Source: Heterostelium multicystogenum
Lineage: Eukaryota; Evosea; Eumycetozoa; Acytosteliales; Acytosteliaceae
Direction: 5' to 3'
Length of the DNA stretch: 64,000 bases
NCBI GenBank assembly: GCA_003667245.1
Contig: RCNN01000042.1
Span: 1-64,000 of the forward strand
Part shown: in pieces, positions 12,297 to 23,358 of the stretch
Position numbering within the stretch: the first letter of the stretch is position 1
Layout: each line of letters starts with the position of its first letter
Position numbers and translations under genes: made by a program
The notes under the pieces: generated by a model
Told to the model about the DNA's origin: nothing
The model's database searches: none
What the model saw: only the letters and a program-made list of their open reading frames with translations

Positions 12297-12629
12297 TTAA
12301 AATGTGTGGTGGGTTTTAGTGAGGTCTTCATTTGAAAATTTTTTGATTGAAAAAAAATATAACTTGGCTGGTGGGCGCTGAACTTAAAAAAATGTTGAAC
12401 TTTGGACACGAATGTTTTCAGTGGATCGACACAAATATAATCATAACAATAAATATATGTTGGATACTCCAATATTACAAATTATATATTACAATTATCC
12501 CTACTTACTTTGTTTTCTTTGTTGTTGTTGTTGGTTGTGGAACTTGCTACTGTTGGCCTTTGTTATAAATGATCTTCTGCTATTGTTGACAATAGCTTTT
12601 GATGCTGATCGAATTGACTGGCTAAACAT
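12297..12629 (-). CDS. Small probable mitochondrial protein (68 residues), unknown function
   Basis: Exon 1 (12629-12509) encodes MFSQSIRSASKAIVNNSRRS followed by FITKANSSKF and a Gln run. It is basic, has no acidic residue and resembles a mitochondrial presequence. A GTAAGT donor joins to exon 2 (12382-12297) after a TTTTTTTAAG acceptor in matching phase, giving RPPAKLYFFSIKKFSNEDL and a stop. Total 68 residues. I do not recognise the family. The acceptor choice is inferred; an alternative AG slightly upstream also keeps a frame but gives a less protein-like sequence. Confidence 0.5.
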
Positions 12630-13644
12630 TATAATGATACTGCTGCTGGGTATAAAATATAAAGTTGAGTTTATTGATGTTGGTTATATATGTTACAAAC
12701 AAATTTTAAAATGATAGTAGTTATATATATTGAACAAGATATAACAAGTTATAATAAAATAATTTAGTTATATAGTGGAACTACCTATAAAATAATAATA
12801 ATAATAAATTATACAATTGAGGAAGAATTGGACTAAAAGGTCTAACAGGACAGTATGCTTGTTGGGTTCTTAGTTGACGACTGCTCAACCTAGCTTCAAC
12901 TGAACACAGATTTACACTTGCAATATTATAATTTTTATTTCTTTTTTTTTTTTTTGTAGGTTTTCATCAATCGCAAAACTTGACACTGGGTGTGTCTTTT
13001 TTTAAGAATAAACTAAGTTGTATAGGGTATTGCATGTCAGAGTAGGGGCACCTACATATCCCTTCAAAAAAAAAAGATGCCAACAAAAAATTTAAAAAAA
13101 ACTAAACAACTTGTGCCGAAAAATCATTAGTGGCGAAGAGAGTTTCCTTTTCAAGTAAATGATACTCATTTTCATATTCTCTAAATTTCGCAATTCTGGA
13201 TATTAATTACAAAGCCAATATATCAGATACCAATTGTTTAAATTTTCACCATTATTACTCTTGAGCTCTTCTTATTTAGTCAATGGACATGGCAACCTTG
13301 ATCCAAAGGTCATTATGATTTAATGGGTTCTACTTCTAATAACATGATCATCATCCTAAATTGAATCATCAATTGGTCAATGATTCTTAAAGAGACTTAA
13401 ATGATCCAAAATACATGTAATAAAATTCCATTTACAACAATCTATGTTATAGATACTATACATATACATGTATATTTATCTCATCTTGACTTTGATTTAA
13501 TTTTTTTTATTGGAGTTTTGATTTTTATTGGAATTGGGTCTGCTTGTCGTTAATGGAGCAATGATAGTTTGTTTGCATTAATTGTTATTTTGCGACGAAT
13601 AAGCATGTGATTGATTGATCGATTTGATCTAATCAGCTGATTTA
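12630..13644. other. Intergenic with one possible short exon
   Basis: A+T-rich region with poly-T and poly-A runs near 12940 and 13065. Apart from the possible reverse-strand exon at 13102-13195 I see no gene. A patch near 12840-12910 has more balanced composition and some inverted-repeat character, but it is not a recognisable RNA. Confidence 0.4.
13102..13195 (-). other. Possible terminal exon of an unrecognised short gene
   Basis: After a CCAG acceptor, the reverse strand is open for 30 codons with a protein-like sequence (IAKFREYENEYHLLEKETLF, then a stop at 13102-13104). A GTAATA donor 64 bases upstream would prepend IRRAQE in phase, preceded by MSID with one in-frame stop between them. 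This looks like a small gene broken by an indel, but the evidence is thin. Confidence 0.3.
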
Positions 13645-15188
13645 ATGTCTAATAAAACTACAACTACAACTACAACTACAACAACAACTTCTACAACTAC
13701 CATAGGAGAAATAATAATAATAATAGAAGTAGATTTAAAGAGAAGAATTACTTTCATATTAGAGTTGGAAAGAGTCATGTCGTACCATTCCAATTGATAT
13801 TACACGATTATAGTAACTTTGATGAATTACAGTTTCAAGTTTGTATAGAATTGGCTATTGTTAGATAGAAAGCTTTATGTGTACTCGTTCTTATCCAATA
13901 TCTAATACTTTATATAATAAATGTTATATAGGAGTTGATGCTTGCTATTCAAAGCATTTTGTCAAGCCATTTAACTAACTATGGTTTGGGCTCTGTATCT
14001 ATTGAGTATACTCCGCTGATACACCAGAGACCCAAGCTCTATTGCTTATCAAAACTTAGTTATACTTATAAGTTTACACCTACATTTCCTCGTTATACTG
14101 TTGTTTTAAGGGTATCATCATGATCTCAGATTGCTTAATTAATGTATTATAGATACTAACGCAATATGCTGTGTATAGTCAGATATAACGAGTGGTAATA
14201 GTAATCTTGGTCCGAGGGAGAAGAGAGTACTGTATTTGGCTGGTAACCAAGTGGTTGATAAAGATGATATAGACTTAAAGGATGACAATAAAGATGGTGA
14301 TAGCAAATCAAAGAAAAATAATAAGAAAGGATCCCAAAGAAAGACACAAAAGAAAGATGAAGAGCATTCACACGATGAGTGGATGTTGACAATGATAGTC
14401 AAGAAGAGAACGAATATGTTGATATAGATTTGGAGGAGGAGGAAGCAGACGATGATTATCGAGAATCAAAGAAAAAAGGCAAGAAAAGAACGAGTACAGG
14501 AAACACTAAGAATAGCAACAAGAGTACGACCTACGATCAAGGTCCAAAGAAACTGATACCAGAGGAAATTATTGATTTGGATATTAAAGAAGACGAAACA
14601 AAGTCTGAGGTCATTGATTTAAATGATCATGGCAATGCTATTGTTATTGATAATGGTGAGGATGACGAGGAGAGCGAACAAAAGATTGACAGCTTAAAAG
14701 AATATGATGGTGGACTGTACCAGGGACTATCAATTACGGGACATACATTGATTGTAGAGACATTCCCAAGGAGGAACTACATCGCAATATCACAGTCTGA
14801 CAACGCTGATAATTCGCAACAGTCAACGGCATCAAGCAGCAGTTCGTCTTCCTCAAAGAAACCTTCAGCCAAAAAATCAAAGAAATCAACAAGTCAAGCC
14901 AACAATATCAGTTCTTATTTTGGTAAGTTACCACAATCTGATGGATATGCGATTATTCATGTATTAATTTCACTTCTACCTCAGGACCTGCATCAAATAA
15001 ATCAAAGAAATAACAGGATTGGCATTGTATTATTGATCGATTCGAATCGAATATTGGATTTATTTATTTGATTGGGGTATTGACTGTAGAGTGACCTCGC
15101 TGTTCAATGGGATATGATTGATCAAGTGCACAACCAACTGGAATGGATTCTATCAATGGATGATCTTCGACATATTATGGTTAAATGA
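13645..15188 (+). CDS. Acidic/basic protein with PIP-box-like motif, unknown family
   Basis: Exon 1 (13645-13838) begins with a Thr run, then an Asn run, then a folded-looking part (NYFHIRVGKSHVVPFQLIL). Exon 2 (13932-14111) continues it (ELMLAIQSILSSHL, SKLSYTYKFTPTFPRYTVVL). Exon 3 (14179-14922) is rich in K, D, E and S and carries a conserved-looking patch, LYQGLSITGHTLIVETFPRR, and near its end NNISSYFG, which resembles a PCNA-interacting box without the Gln. Two further exons follow: PASNKSKK at 14985 and LAVQWDMIDQVHNQLEWILS up to a stop at 15188. An in-frame TAA at 15011 would end the protein earlier unless an indel lies there. Frame breaks also occur near 13715 and 14379. I do not recognise the family; a nuclear role is only suggested by composition and the motif. 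Confidence 0.55.
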
Positions 15189-15396
15189 ATAACAATTGAT
15201 TGGCAATGATCAAGTAGGAAGATTCTTTTGGTTGTTCTATTTTCTCTTTTCTTGTTATTTTTGTTTGTTTTCTTTTTATAATGAAAGGAATGCATTGATA
15301 CTTTGAAACTTAACTTAACTGTACGGAGTTGAATTGTATGTATTGTAATGGAAGTTGTTGGACCAACTAAAGATCATAGAAATTGCAACTACATTT

Positions 15397-15649
15397 TTAT
15401 GAGTATTTGAATGATTTACCAAATGTATTTCTTCTTCTATATTCCTATTAAAATTTAGATTGACACATTAATTAATTAATTAGGGAAATTGATAATTTTA
15501 TGTAAATTTTTATATTTGATGCTTACTTTTATTGCCATTGGTGAGGGATTTATACTTAAATTGGATGTATCTTCTTCGTAGATTGGCTTCAATCTAATTT
15601 TCAATGGATTATTGGTTGCAATGGATACGAATTTTAAAGCGCTCTTCAT
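15397..15649 (-). CDS. Small basic protein (56 residues), unknown
   Basis: Two exons, 15649-15527 (exactly 41 codons) and 15444-15397, joined in phase 0 across an 82-base GTAAGC...AATAG intron. The product starts MKSALKFVSIATNNPLKI, continues RLKPIYEEDTSN and ends EYRRRNTFGKSFKYS. The length, basic ends and short form would suit a mitochondrial ribosomal or respiratory-chain accessory subunit, but I recognise no family. The clean splice and absence of stops support a real gene too short for ordinary ORF finding. Confidence 0.55.
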
Positions 15650-16391
15650 TTTCTATTTAGTATTATTCAATTTTTATAATATAAATAAATAAATAGAAAT
15701 TGAAATTGAATTCAGGATAATAAATAATAAAGTTGCTTTGATATGTACAAATAAATATTTAAATTGGAAGTGTAAATGTAAATATTGTCAATGTAATAAT
15801 ATTAATATTAATATTGTTTTTATAAGTAACAAAATGAGTGTGGGTGTATAATAATTTAATAAATAAAAGTGGCTATGTAAATATTTGATATTATTAATTT
15901 ATGTGGATTCGGATAATTTCACTGTGAATTTGAGTTGTAGTTGCTTACTGTATTTCTTTTGATATTTATTTATTTGTTTGTGTGTTGTGTGTATATGTGT
16001 GTGTTTGTGTGTTTGGGTGGGTAATGAATCAAATGTTATTGTTGATTATTAAACAATTAAAAAATCAAATTTATCGAAATTCAACACACACACACACACA
16101 TTTATTTAAACTTGGAAATTGAGTCATCTGAAAAAATTAAAAATAATTATTTTTAAATTAAATTTTTGTTTGCTTTCGTTTTGGTGCTTTTCTAGTTTCG
16201 TCTACAAAATAATTATTTAATTTAAAAATAATATTATTATAATTATTATTGTTGTGGCTCATTTTTTATTGTCCTCATACAACTACACTATCACCACCCA
16301 CCACCGCACACCCACCACCCACCATACTACTACTAATACATATATAGAAGTAGATTGTGATATATCTGTATAATCAAATATAATAATCAAG
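15650..16391. other. Intergenic between divergent genes
   Basis: A 740-base A+T-rich region between two divergently transcribed genes, so it should hold both promoters. It includes a (CA)9 tract at about 16083-16100, TG-rich DNA near 15980-16020 and a CACC-rich stretch near 16290-16325 just before the Ser/Glu-rich gene. Confidence 0.5.
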
Positions 16392-17989
16392 ATGGCTAAA
16401 GATAAGAAGGACAAAGATGTAGAAGTCACCTCCTCAGAATCAGAGTCTGAGTCTGAAAAGGAATCATCATCATACTCATCCTCATCGGAATCAGAGTCTT
16501 CAGATTCATCATCCTCATCATCGTCATCGGAATCCGAATCAAACAATAAATCAAATAAGAAAACAACATTACTAAAGAGAAAAAAAGGATCAAATTCATC
16601 TTCATCTGAATCGTCATCATCATCATCAGAGTCTGAAGCAGAAAAACCCTCAAAGTCTAAACAACAAAAGATTGATAAAAGTAGTGAGGAATCAGAGTCA
16701 GAGTCAGAGTCATCTTCTTCAGAGTCAGAGTCAGAAACAGATAAAAAATGCCAATCTAAAGATTCAGATACAGATGTTAAAATGAAAAGTAAATCAAGCA
16801 GCGAATCAGAGTCTTCAGAATCATCAGAGTCAGAATCAGAGTCAGAATCATCAGAATCATCAGAATCAGAATCAGATAAGAAACTAAAATCAAAATCAAA
16901 ATCAGAATCAGAGACATCAGAATCAGATAAGAAACCAAAATCAAAAGTAGACTCATCAGAATCAGAGTCAGAGTCGGAATCGGAATCGGAATCAGAAACA
17001 GATAAGAATCAAAATCAAAATCAAAAGCAGATTCGGATGAGGAAATGAAAGATAGTGAAAGTGAGAGTGACAGCAGCGATTCAGATAAATTGGAAAATGG
17101 AGAAGATGATGATGATAATAATAGAGAAGCATTGGATAAGCTTTCAGATTCAGAGGATGAAACTGAATATTCTTTGAAACAATTGCAACAAGAAGAACAG
17201 GAGAGATTGGAGGAGCAAAAGCAAAGACAATTACAGAAACAAAAGTTCAATCCAAATCAACTTATTTCCGAACTACAAGGATTGACTGAGCTTGCCAGCG
17301 TTGAAACATTAGAATATCGTAAGTCCTATTTATTTATCCAATGCAACATCATCAGGTATACTAACATTGAAATGAACTCCAAATACAACAGCAACCAAGA
17401 GTAGAGTTAACAAAAAGAGTACAGATGAAAAGAATATTTTTTACGACAAATCGGCATCTTTGTCCACAAAGATACTGCTACTGCTTCGAAGAACACTCGC
17501 ACACCAAAACAACGAGAGAATACCCCTTTCACAGCTTTTACAACAACTTTCCTTCGGTGGACTATCCTACAGTGATTTGACACTATGGAAGGACATTTCC
17601 AAGTTTAATCACCAAACACTTTCACAAATCGATAAAATTGAATCTGTAAGTTGACAAAACCAAATGTCTTTCCCAAACATGTAAGTGATGACAATGTCAA
17701 TACTAATAATGTTGGACCAAACAAAATAATAGAAATCAAATAACAGCAGCAGCAGCAGCAGCAAAAGACAAACAATAACACTAGCACAAAGCAACAGAAT
17801 CAACAAGTTACAAAGACATTCCGTGACTTTTTCATTGAAAGATTGACGGACGAGTTTGGAGATGACATCGACAAGATGAGAGGTGATACTGTTTACGATG
17901 ATAAAATGCTCTCTACTATTCTTGAGGGTATGGAAGTTGAATCGATTTGTATTCGCTCCAGGACAAACACATCATCACCAATACACTAA
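16392..17989 (+). CDS. Ser/Glu-rich protein with RSA3-like C-terminal domain (ribosome assembly?)
   Basis: Three exons: 16392-17318, 17392-17645 and 17747-17989. The first ~220 residues are almost pure Ser/Glu/Lys/Asp repeats (SESESE, KSKSKS), a profile of nucleolar acidic-serine proteins. Then come a Gln/Glu coiled stretch ([20 protein letters not shown]), a helical middle ([34 protein letters not shown]) and a C-terminal [20 protein letters not shown] followed by [10 protein letters not shown]. That last block resembles the ribosome-assembly protein 3 domain (an aromatic-rich helix, TxEFGxDLDKxR, then a short helix), which would place the protein in pre-60S assembly; this is by-eye inference. 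One base is missing near 17010 (an AAGAAATC context), and restoring it continues the KSKS repeat. The last acceptor lies inside a CAG run. Confidence 0.6.
17744..17761 (+). repeat. (CAG)6 across an intron-exon boundary
   Basis: Six tandem CAG triplets span the 3' end of intron 2 and the start of exon 3 of the Ser/Glu-rich gene. Each triplet ends in AG and keeps the frame, so each could act as an acceptor, adding or removing one Gln. Confidence 0.85.
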
Positions 17990-19062
17990 AAAGTGAACAA
18001 CAATAAATTAAATTAATGCAAAATTGAATTGAAATTTCAATTACTCAAAAATCAAGACAGGTGTAACCAACCACCGATTTATTCAACACAAACCACCTCA
18101 TCAACTTCCAACCTCTCCCACCCACCACCCCAGACAATCATACAAACATAGATATGAAATTCATACTCATTTGCATAAATTTAAAATCAACAAAAACCAA
18201 CATCAACTATCATAATAGAATTAGAATAGACAACAACTACCCATTCCCACTGTTTCATTTTGATAGTTTGGATTTCTTTTGTGTTCTTCCTCCTTTGCCA
18301 ATCTAACCATCATTGTTTTTTTCAACTTGTTGAACTTCTCATGATCACACCTTAAAACGAACTTGCAAAACTAAAAAGACATTTCGAATGTCGAATGAAA
18401 CACTGCAGACCTTTCTTGTGATTTTAATGATAAATTTTATTCTGTCGACAAATTAAGAAATAGATATTGTTGATGATGATTCCCGACCACAGTCCTTTCG
18501 ACATCAAAAACTTTTAAAAGTAATGCACTCATGAGAGGTTTGTTGCCTGGCATTTTCGATTCCAAAAACCACCAAAAAGTTTTGATCTATTGAAATGTAA
18601 AAAATCATGATACCATTTTGTGGGCTCCTGTATAAAAAACCAAAAACAAAATCAACCAAAACTAAAATTAATTGATAAAAAATTTAAATAAAAATAATAA
18701 TAATAATTAATATTAATTTTTGTTTTTGTTTGAAAGAAAATGTAATGCTTTTAGCAATGTTTTAAGATTAATATGCTTTTTGATTTATTTTCCAAGACAG
18801 ATATAATTTAATATCCACCACCAATATCCATATTCAATAATATTCATATCCAAATCCAATCAAAAACACTTGAAGATCTAATTAAATCTAATTGAATATA
18901 TCACCAGATAACTATCTTTTAGCTTAATTTGTGGAGAGAAGCCATTGTTTGTTTTAAAATAGTATAGTCAGAAATAGAGATAGTCCTAGTACCAAAAAGT
19001 GGTCAAAATACAATTGTGGAATCTGGTTAACTTGAAAAAAGAGATTAAATTAGGTTGTGAAA
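17990..19062. other. Intergenic upstream of the PH-Galpha gene
   Basis: A 1.07-kb A+T-rich gap with a C-rich patch (ACCTCTCCCACCCACCACCC near 18110). It separates convergent-safe neighbours on the same strand and should contain the promoter of the PH-Galpha gene. No coding frame or RNA gene recognised. Confidence 0.5.
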
Positions 19063-21243
19063 ATGGATTCACCTCCAACCCTCGCAAATAAGGGTGTTTT
19101 GAGAGCATATCTTTGTAAAAAAGGACATGGTAGGTTTGAGCTGTCATAAATAACAACATGTGATTATATCAATTTGATTATTCATATTAATATTTCTAAT
19201 TTATAATTACGAAATAGTCGTAAAAAATTGGAAACTTAGATTATTTGTTTTGAAAATGGGTTCAACCCATATCGAGTATTTCGTTGATGAAACTGTATGT
19301 ATTATATTTTTGGGTGTCAACGTGATTGAGATGCAAACAATTGCGCACAATCAATTTAATTTTGGTTGAAAACTAACCCACGCAAAAATCAATCACGTGC
19401 AGAAGGAAAATCAGCACCAACCACAGGGCAGAATCCCACTCTACAATTGCAAGGTGCAGGAGTACGTACACAACAAGAATAACAATCCAAGAGAGTTTTG
19501 TTTCAGTGTGGAGACGAACGAGTCAAAGTCATGGATCATTTCGGCCAGCTCGAAAACAGCAGCAGATGCAATGGATCGACTCGATCCGCGAAGCTTCGAA
19601 ATTCGCTGAGGAGTCTGAGGAATCCAAGCAGATCAAACACAGACAGATTGAGAGGTCGATTCTCACCGATTCAAAGAACAGACAGCGTTTGACTATCATC
19701 AAGCTGCTATTGCTGGGCACTGGAGAATCTGGAAAATCAACAGTGGTCAAGCAGATGAAGATTCTCCACGCCAACGGTTTCTCCGCTGAAGAGAAAGAAT
19801 TCTATCGACAGCTTGTGCAGCGAAATCTCTTGGACGGTGTCACTTTACTCTCGAAAATCATCATAGATCACCACATTGAAGTCGCCCCGGAAACATTGCT
19901 GGCGATCAACCACTTTTTAGCCTGGCAGCAGGTCTACGAGCAGCGTAGACCATCGACTTTGCGATTGAAAGGTGCAACTTCTGCATCGAATTCACCCTCT
20001 ATGAGCTCGCCACCCAACACACCACCAACTACAACCATCACTCTTGGCGATAGCTTTTGATATGTCGCTCAACATCTCAAACAACAGCATAAGAACATCC
20101 AACGCCAACGACTACACCAGCAACAATAATCATCTCACATCTTCAACAAACTCTACAAACTCACTTTATTTATCAAACGAAAGTAATATAAGCTTAAACA
20201 ATAGTCATAATAATCACACCGATAACGAACAACAACAACAAACAGATAGCAATAGCAACAGTAACAACAACAACAACAACAATATTTATATAGCATCACC
20301 AATTCATACCCATACCAGAGTAAACAGCAGTGAATCAAAGAATATTTATCATGTAGAAGAAAATGGAATTCCACCTATCATCTCCAATTACATAACAAGT
20401 ATATGGGCTGATCCAATCGTACAAACAGAAGCAATGACAAAAGCACAACAATATCATTTCCACGAATCAACTATATTGTATGTATCGTTCGTCAATCGAT
20501 CAACAACAAACTGTTATCATCTGTTATTAACATTAAGCAATCTCACAATAGCTATTTAAATGAAGTTAAAAGAATAGCTAAAGTCAGCTATTCACCTTCG
20601 AGTTTAGATATTCTAAAGTCAAGATCACAAACCAATGGAGTGGTCGAAACTGACTTTAAGGTGATGGAGGTACTTTTTAGAATTGTCGATGTTGGTGGAC
20701 AGCGTGGAGAACGGAAAAAATGGATATCGTTCTTTGATGATGTTACCGCCATCGTTTTCGTTACGGCAATCAACGAGTACGACCAGCTGCTTGTTGAAGA
20801 CAACTGTACAAACCGTCTGCAAGAATCACTCAATCTATTCGACCAAGTATGCAACGATCCCATCTATCCAAAAACATCTGTAATTCTATTCTTAAACAAG
20901 ATCGATTTATTCCGTGAGAAACTAAAAAGAGTTCCACTACAAGTGTGCTTCCCTGATTACAATGGTACGTTCAGCTAGCTAGCTAGTTTGATTTCATCAC
21001 AAGCAATCATCACCAACTCCATGCAACTAACAACTCTCTTTAACTTCTATAGATGATCAAACTTATGACAAAGCATCAAACTATATAAAGAACAACTTTT
21101 TAAGTAAAAAGAGAGCTCACGATCATTCAAGACATATATACTACCATTTCACATGTGCAACTGACACCAAATCGTTTGAAACCGTATTTAACTCTGTACA
21201 AGACATCATTTTATCGAGGACATTGGATCTTGCTGTTAATTAA
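19063..21243 (+). CDS. PH domain-G-protein alpha subunit fusion
   Basis: Five exons: 19063-19129, 19218-19294, 19403-20477, 20552-20964 and 21053-21243, all joined in phase. Residues ~10-120 form a PH domain: KGVLRAYLCKKGHVVKNWKL, then RLFVL, GRIPLYNCKV, FCFSV and the invariant Trp in WIDSIREAS. The alpha subunit follows, with P-loop GTGESGKST, switch I RSQTNGVVETDF (catalytic Arg present), switch II DVGGQRGERKKW, FLNKIDLF and TCATDT. About 150 residues rich in N, S and T are inserted in the helical domain between QQVYEQRRPSTLRLKG and IWADPIVQTE. The N-terminus (MDSPP) has no Gly2 for myristoylation, so the PH domain may supply membrane binding. Two single-base breaks are seen, near 19571 (an extra A before the PH Trp) and near 20045. 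Alpha subunits relay signals from seven-helix receptors; the partner receptor is unknown. Confidence 0.85.
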
Positions 21244-21379
21244 TAAAACTATCAACATCATATATATATTAACAGTATATCATATTGGGCCTATCATTGT
21301 TTGGATTCAATTCGTTTTGAACTTATTCATAACTGTTGTGGTGTATTATTATTATATTGACTTTGCAGTAGTACTGTAG

Positions 21380-21525
21380 GTCTCTCTATCTTACCAAATT
21401 CCAATCTCAATAACAAAGTTTTACTACCAAGAGCCCTCTCCCTTCCCACCAATCAACAATGGAAATATCAATGTGGACCATTCTCTCTTCAACAAGCTTT
21501 GAATGAAGTACATCATCAGTTATAA
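21380..21525 (+). other. Possible extra 3' exon of the PH-Galpha gene
   Basis: Downstream of the TAA at 21241, an AG acceptor at 21378-21379 precedes DNA with two overlapping open frames. One reads LSILPNSNLNNKVLLPRALS and ends at a TAA at 21523; the other ends near 21499. A GTTAATTAAT donor overlapping the stop could join to it. This could give the alpha subunit a C-terminal extension, or be a remnant. Undecided. Confidence 0.35.
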
Positions 21526-21715
21526 CTGTCTATTTGTAAATATATACACAAGCTAATGATTTATTAATATTCAATGTTGACATCGATAATTATTTCTATA
21601 ATCATAATTATATATTAGATTATTGAAATGATGGTTATATTATTAATAATTGATTGTTAATATTATCATGTTAAGGTTTGTTGGGTCGATTGCACATATA
21701 TATATTTAAGTTATT

Positions 21716-23358
21716 CTATTTTGGTGTTGTTGGACGATTAACTGGAGGCTTGGTAGATTCTTTCTCTTTCAGGATTTGAACTTCTTTCTCCACTACGTCT
21801 CTACCTACAATGTCCAGTTGTCTTTCGAATATTCTTAGTGCCTCTTGGTACAAGATGATATCCATCCAATTCTTTTTCTCTTATTAAATCAATTACTTCT
21901 TGTGGAATGGAGTCGAGTTGAGGTGGTCTCTTTCTCTTATTCGATTGCACTTCAATTAGCTCTTTAAGTCCACAATAATATTTCATCAATACAATTGATT
22001 CCTTAAATCTCTCAGTAATACCAACGAACTTCATCCTATATGAATCAATTAATTTACTATTGGTTAGTGCATGTTAAGAACTTATCACTGTAAGAGTTGC
22101 TTACTTTCTAAGTGATACAATGCCATTCTAAACGATTCAGTTGAGACCTCTGGCTCTGCTTCGATTGAAACACCAGATAGCACTCTAGCTTGTTCATTCT
22201 GTCCTCTTGGCGACTGCTCTATCCATTCCTTTAAAAATACAAGGTTAGCAAGTGATTGGTACCATTTTGTTTCCTCCTTATGACATACTTTAAATGAAAG
22301 ACGCATTGCCAATTTGTGACCTTCATCATTGAGTTGTTCTCTGTGGTAATAGTAGTGAGAAATGACTCTATCGATTGGATCTCTCAACATTGTCATATAT
22401 GAATAGGTTTCTTGTTCCTGTTTGGTCAAATAACTGTGTAATCCATAATTGAAATGTCCAACAACTGCTGCTCTTCCACTTACAACACCCTTATCATTAT
22501 AACCTAAAAATTTGGACACATAATATAAGGATATTGTTAGTTAATCTACTCAACTTGGAATCTTCATGATGTATCATCTATTTACCTGGATGTACCCATT
22601 GTTGAAGAGCCTTAGTTGTTCCAAAGGTCTTTCTAAAGAGATAGATAATGGAGTTTCCTCCGGTCTTGGGAACGTGTAAATATAGATAGGGTGCAGAAAA
22701 TCAATGGTCTTGGATAAATGCTCTTCAGTGGCATTTCTAGCATGGGTCGTGGAGCAATCGTTAGGTCCAGCAACTTCTTTGCTTTCTCGAAAATCTCTAA
22801 GCTTGCTTCATATTCATAAAAATCTCTGAGGACCTCTGCCTCCATTCTTCTTCGTTCAATAAAGTTTATTCGGTCTAGTGCCTTCTGGTCCAGTTTCGGT
22901 AATGCAGTGAGCAGCTCCAATTCGTTTGTATAGGATTCGACCGATCCGACATATGGATGTGAATATCCACGAGGTGGGATCTCTTTGAAATCCGATTGGT
23001 TGTATGAAAAATAGGATGGCGATTCGACAGTGATGTTCGAATACAAATGGTAATAGTACAAATAATTTAAAAAAACAGGATATTGATCCTCGTTGCTAGC
23101 CTCAGAAGTCGAAGACGATGCTTCATTAATTTCCAATGGCTTCATAACAATATTATTATTGTTATCTATATTTTCAGAATTTGTTGATTTCACATTATTA
23201 TTATTATTATTTTTATTATAACTATTATTATTATCTAAACAAGAAGTACTTTCAATTCGGAATAAAAATACTACACTTAAACAAAGAGCAACTACCATTA
23301 GGAAAATCACTTTTCCAAATGAAACTTTTCCTGTAGTTTTACCATGATTATACTTCAT
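21716..23358 (-). CDS. Type II membrane sulfotransferase
   Basis: Starts at ATG 23358 with a short basic cytosolic end and one membrane segment (VIFLMVVALCLSVVFLF, residues ~18-34), then an Asn-rich stem and a lumenal catalytic part. The PAPS 5'-phosphosulfate loop reads YLHVPKTGGNSI near 22655 and the 3'-phosphate motif reads LRDPIDRVISHYYYHRE near 22370. The C-terminal part reads FVGITERFKESIVLM near 22020, as in carbohydrate 2-O/6-O sulfotransferases. This suggests a Golgi enzyme transferring sulfate from PAPS to glycans; the acceptor is unknown. Exon 1 is 23358-22586 and exon 2 begins at 22503; the third exon starts near 22040, but its junction has an unresolved phase. Apparent indels occur near 22680 and 21870. 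After the latter the frame runs MDIILYQEALRIFERQLDIV to a stop at 21716. Confidence 0.8.

Noticed and set aside
12347..12714. + strand open frames of 73 and 100 codons
   Set aside because: Cys/Leu/Tyr-rich products opposite the small leftward gene; no domain and no sensible start context.
16426..17250. Met/Leu-rich and Ser/Asp-rich - strand frames
   Set aside because: Antisense of the Ser/Glu repeat; no independent coding evidence.
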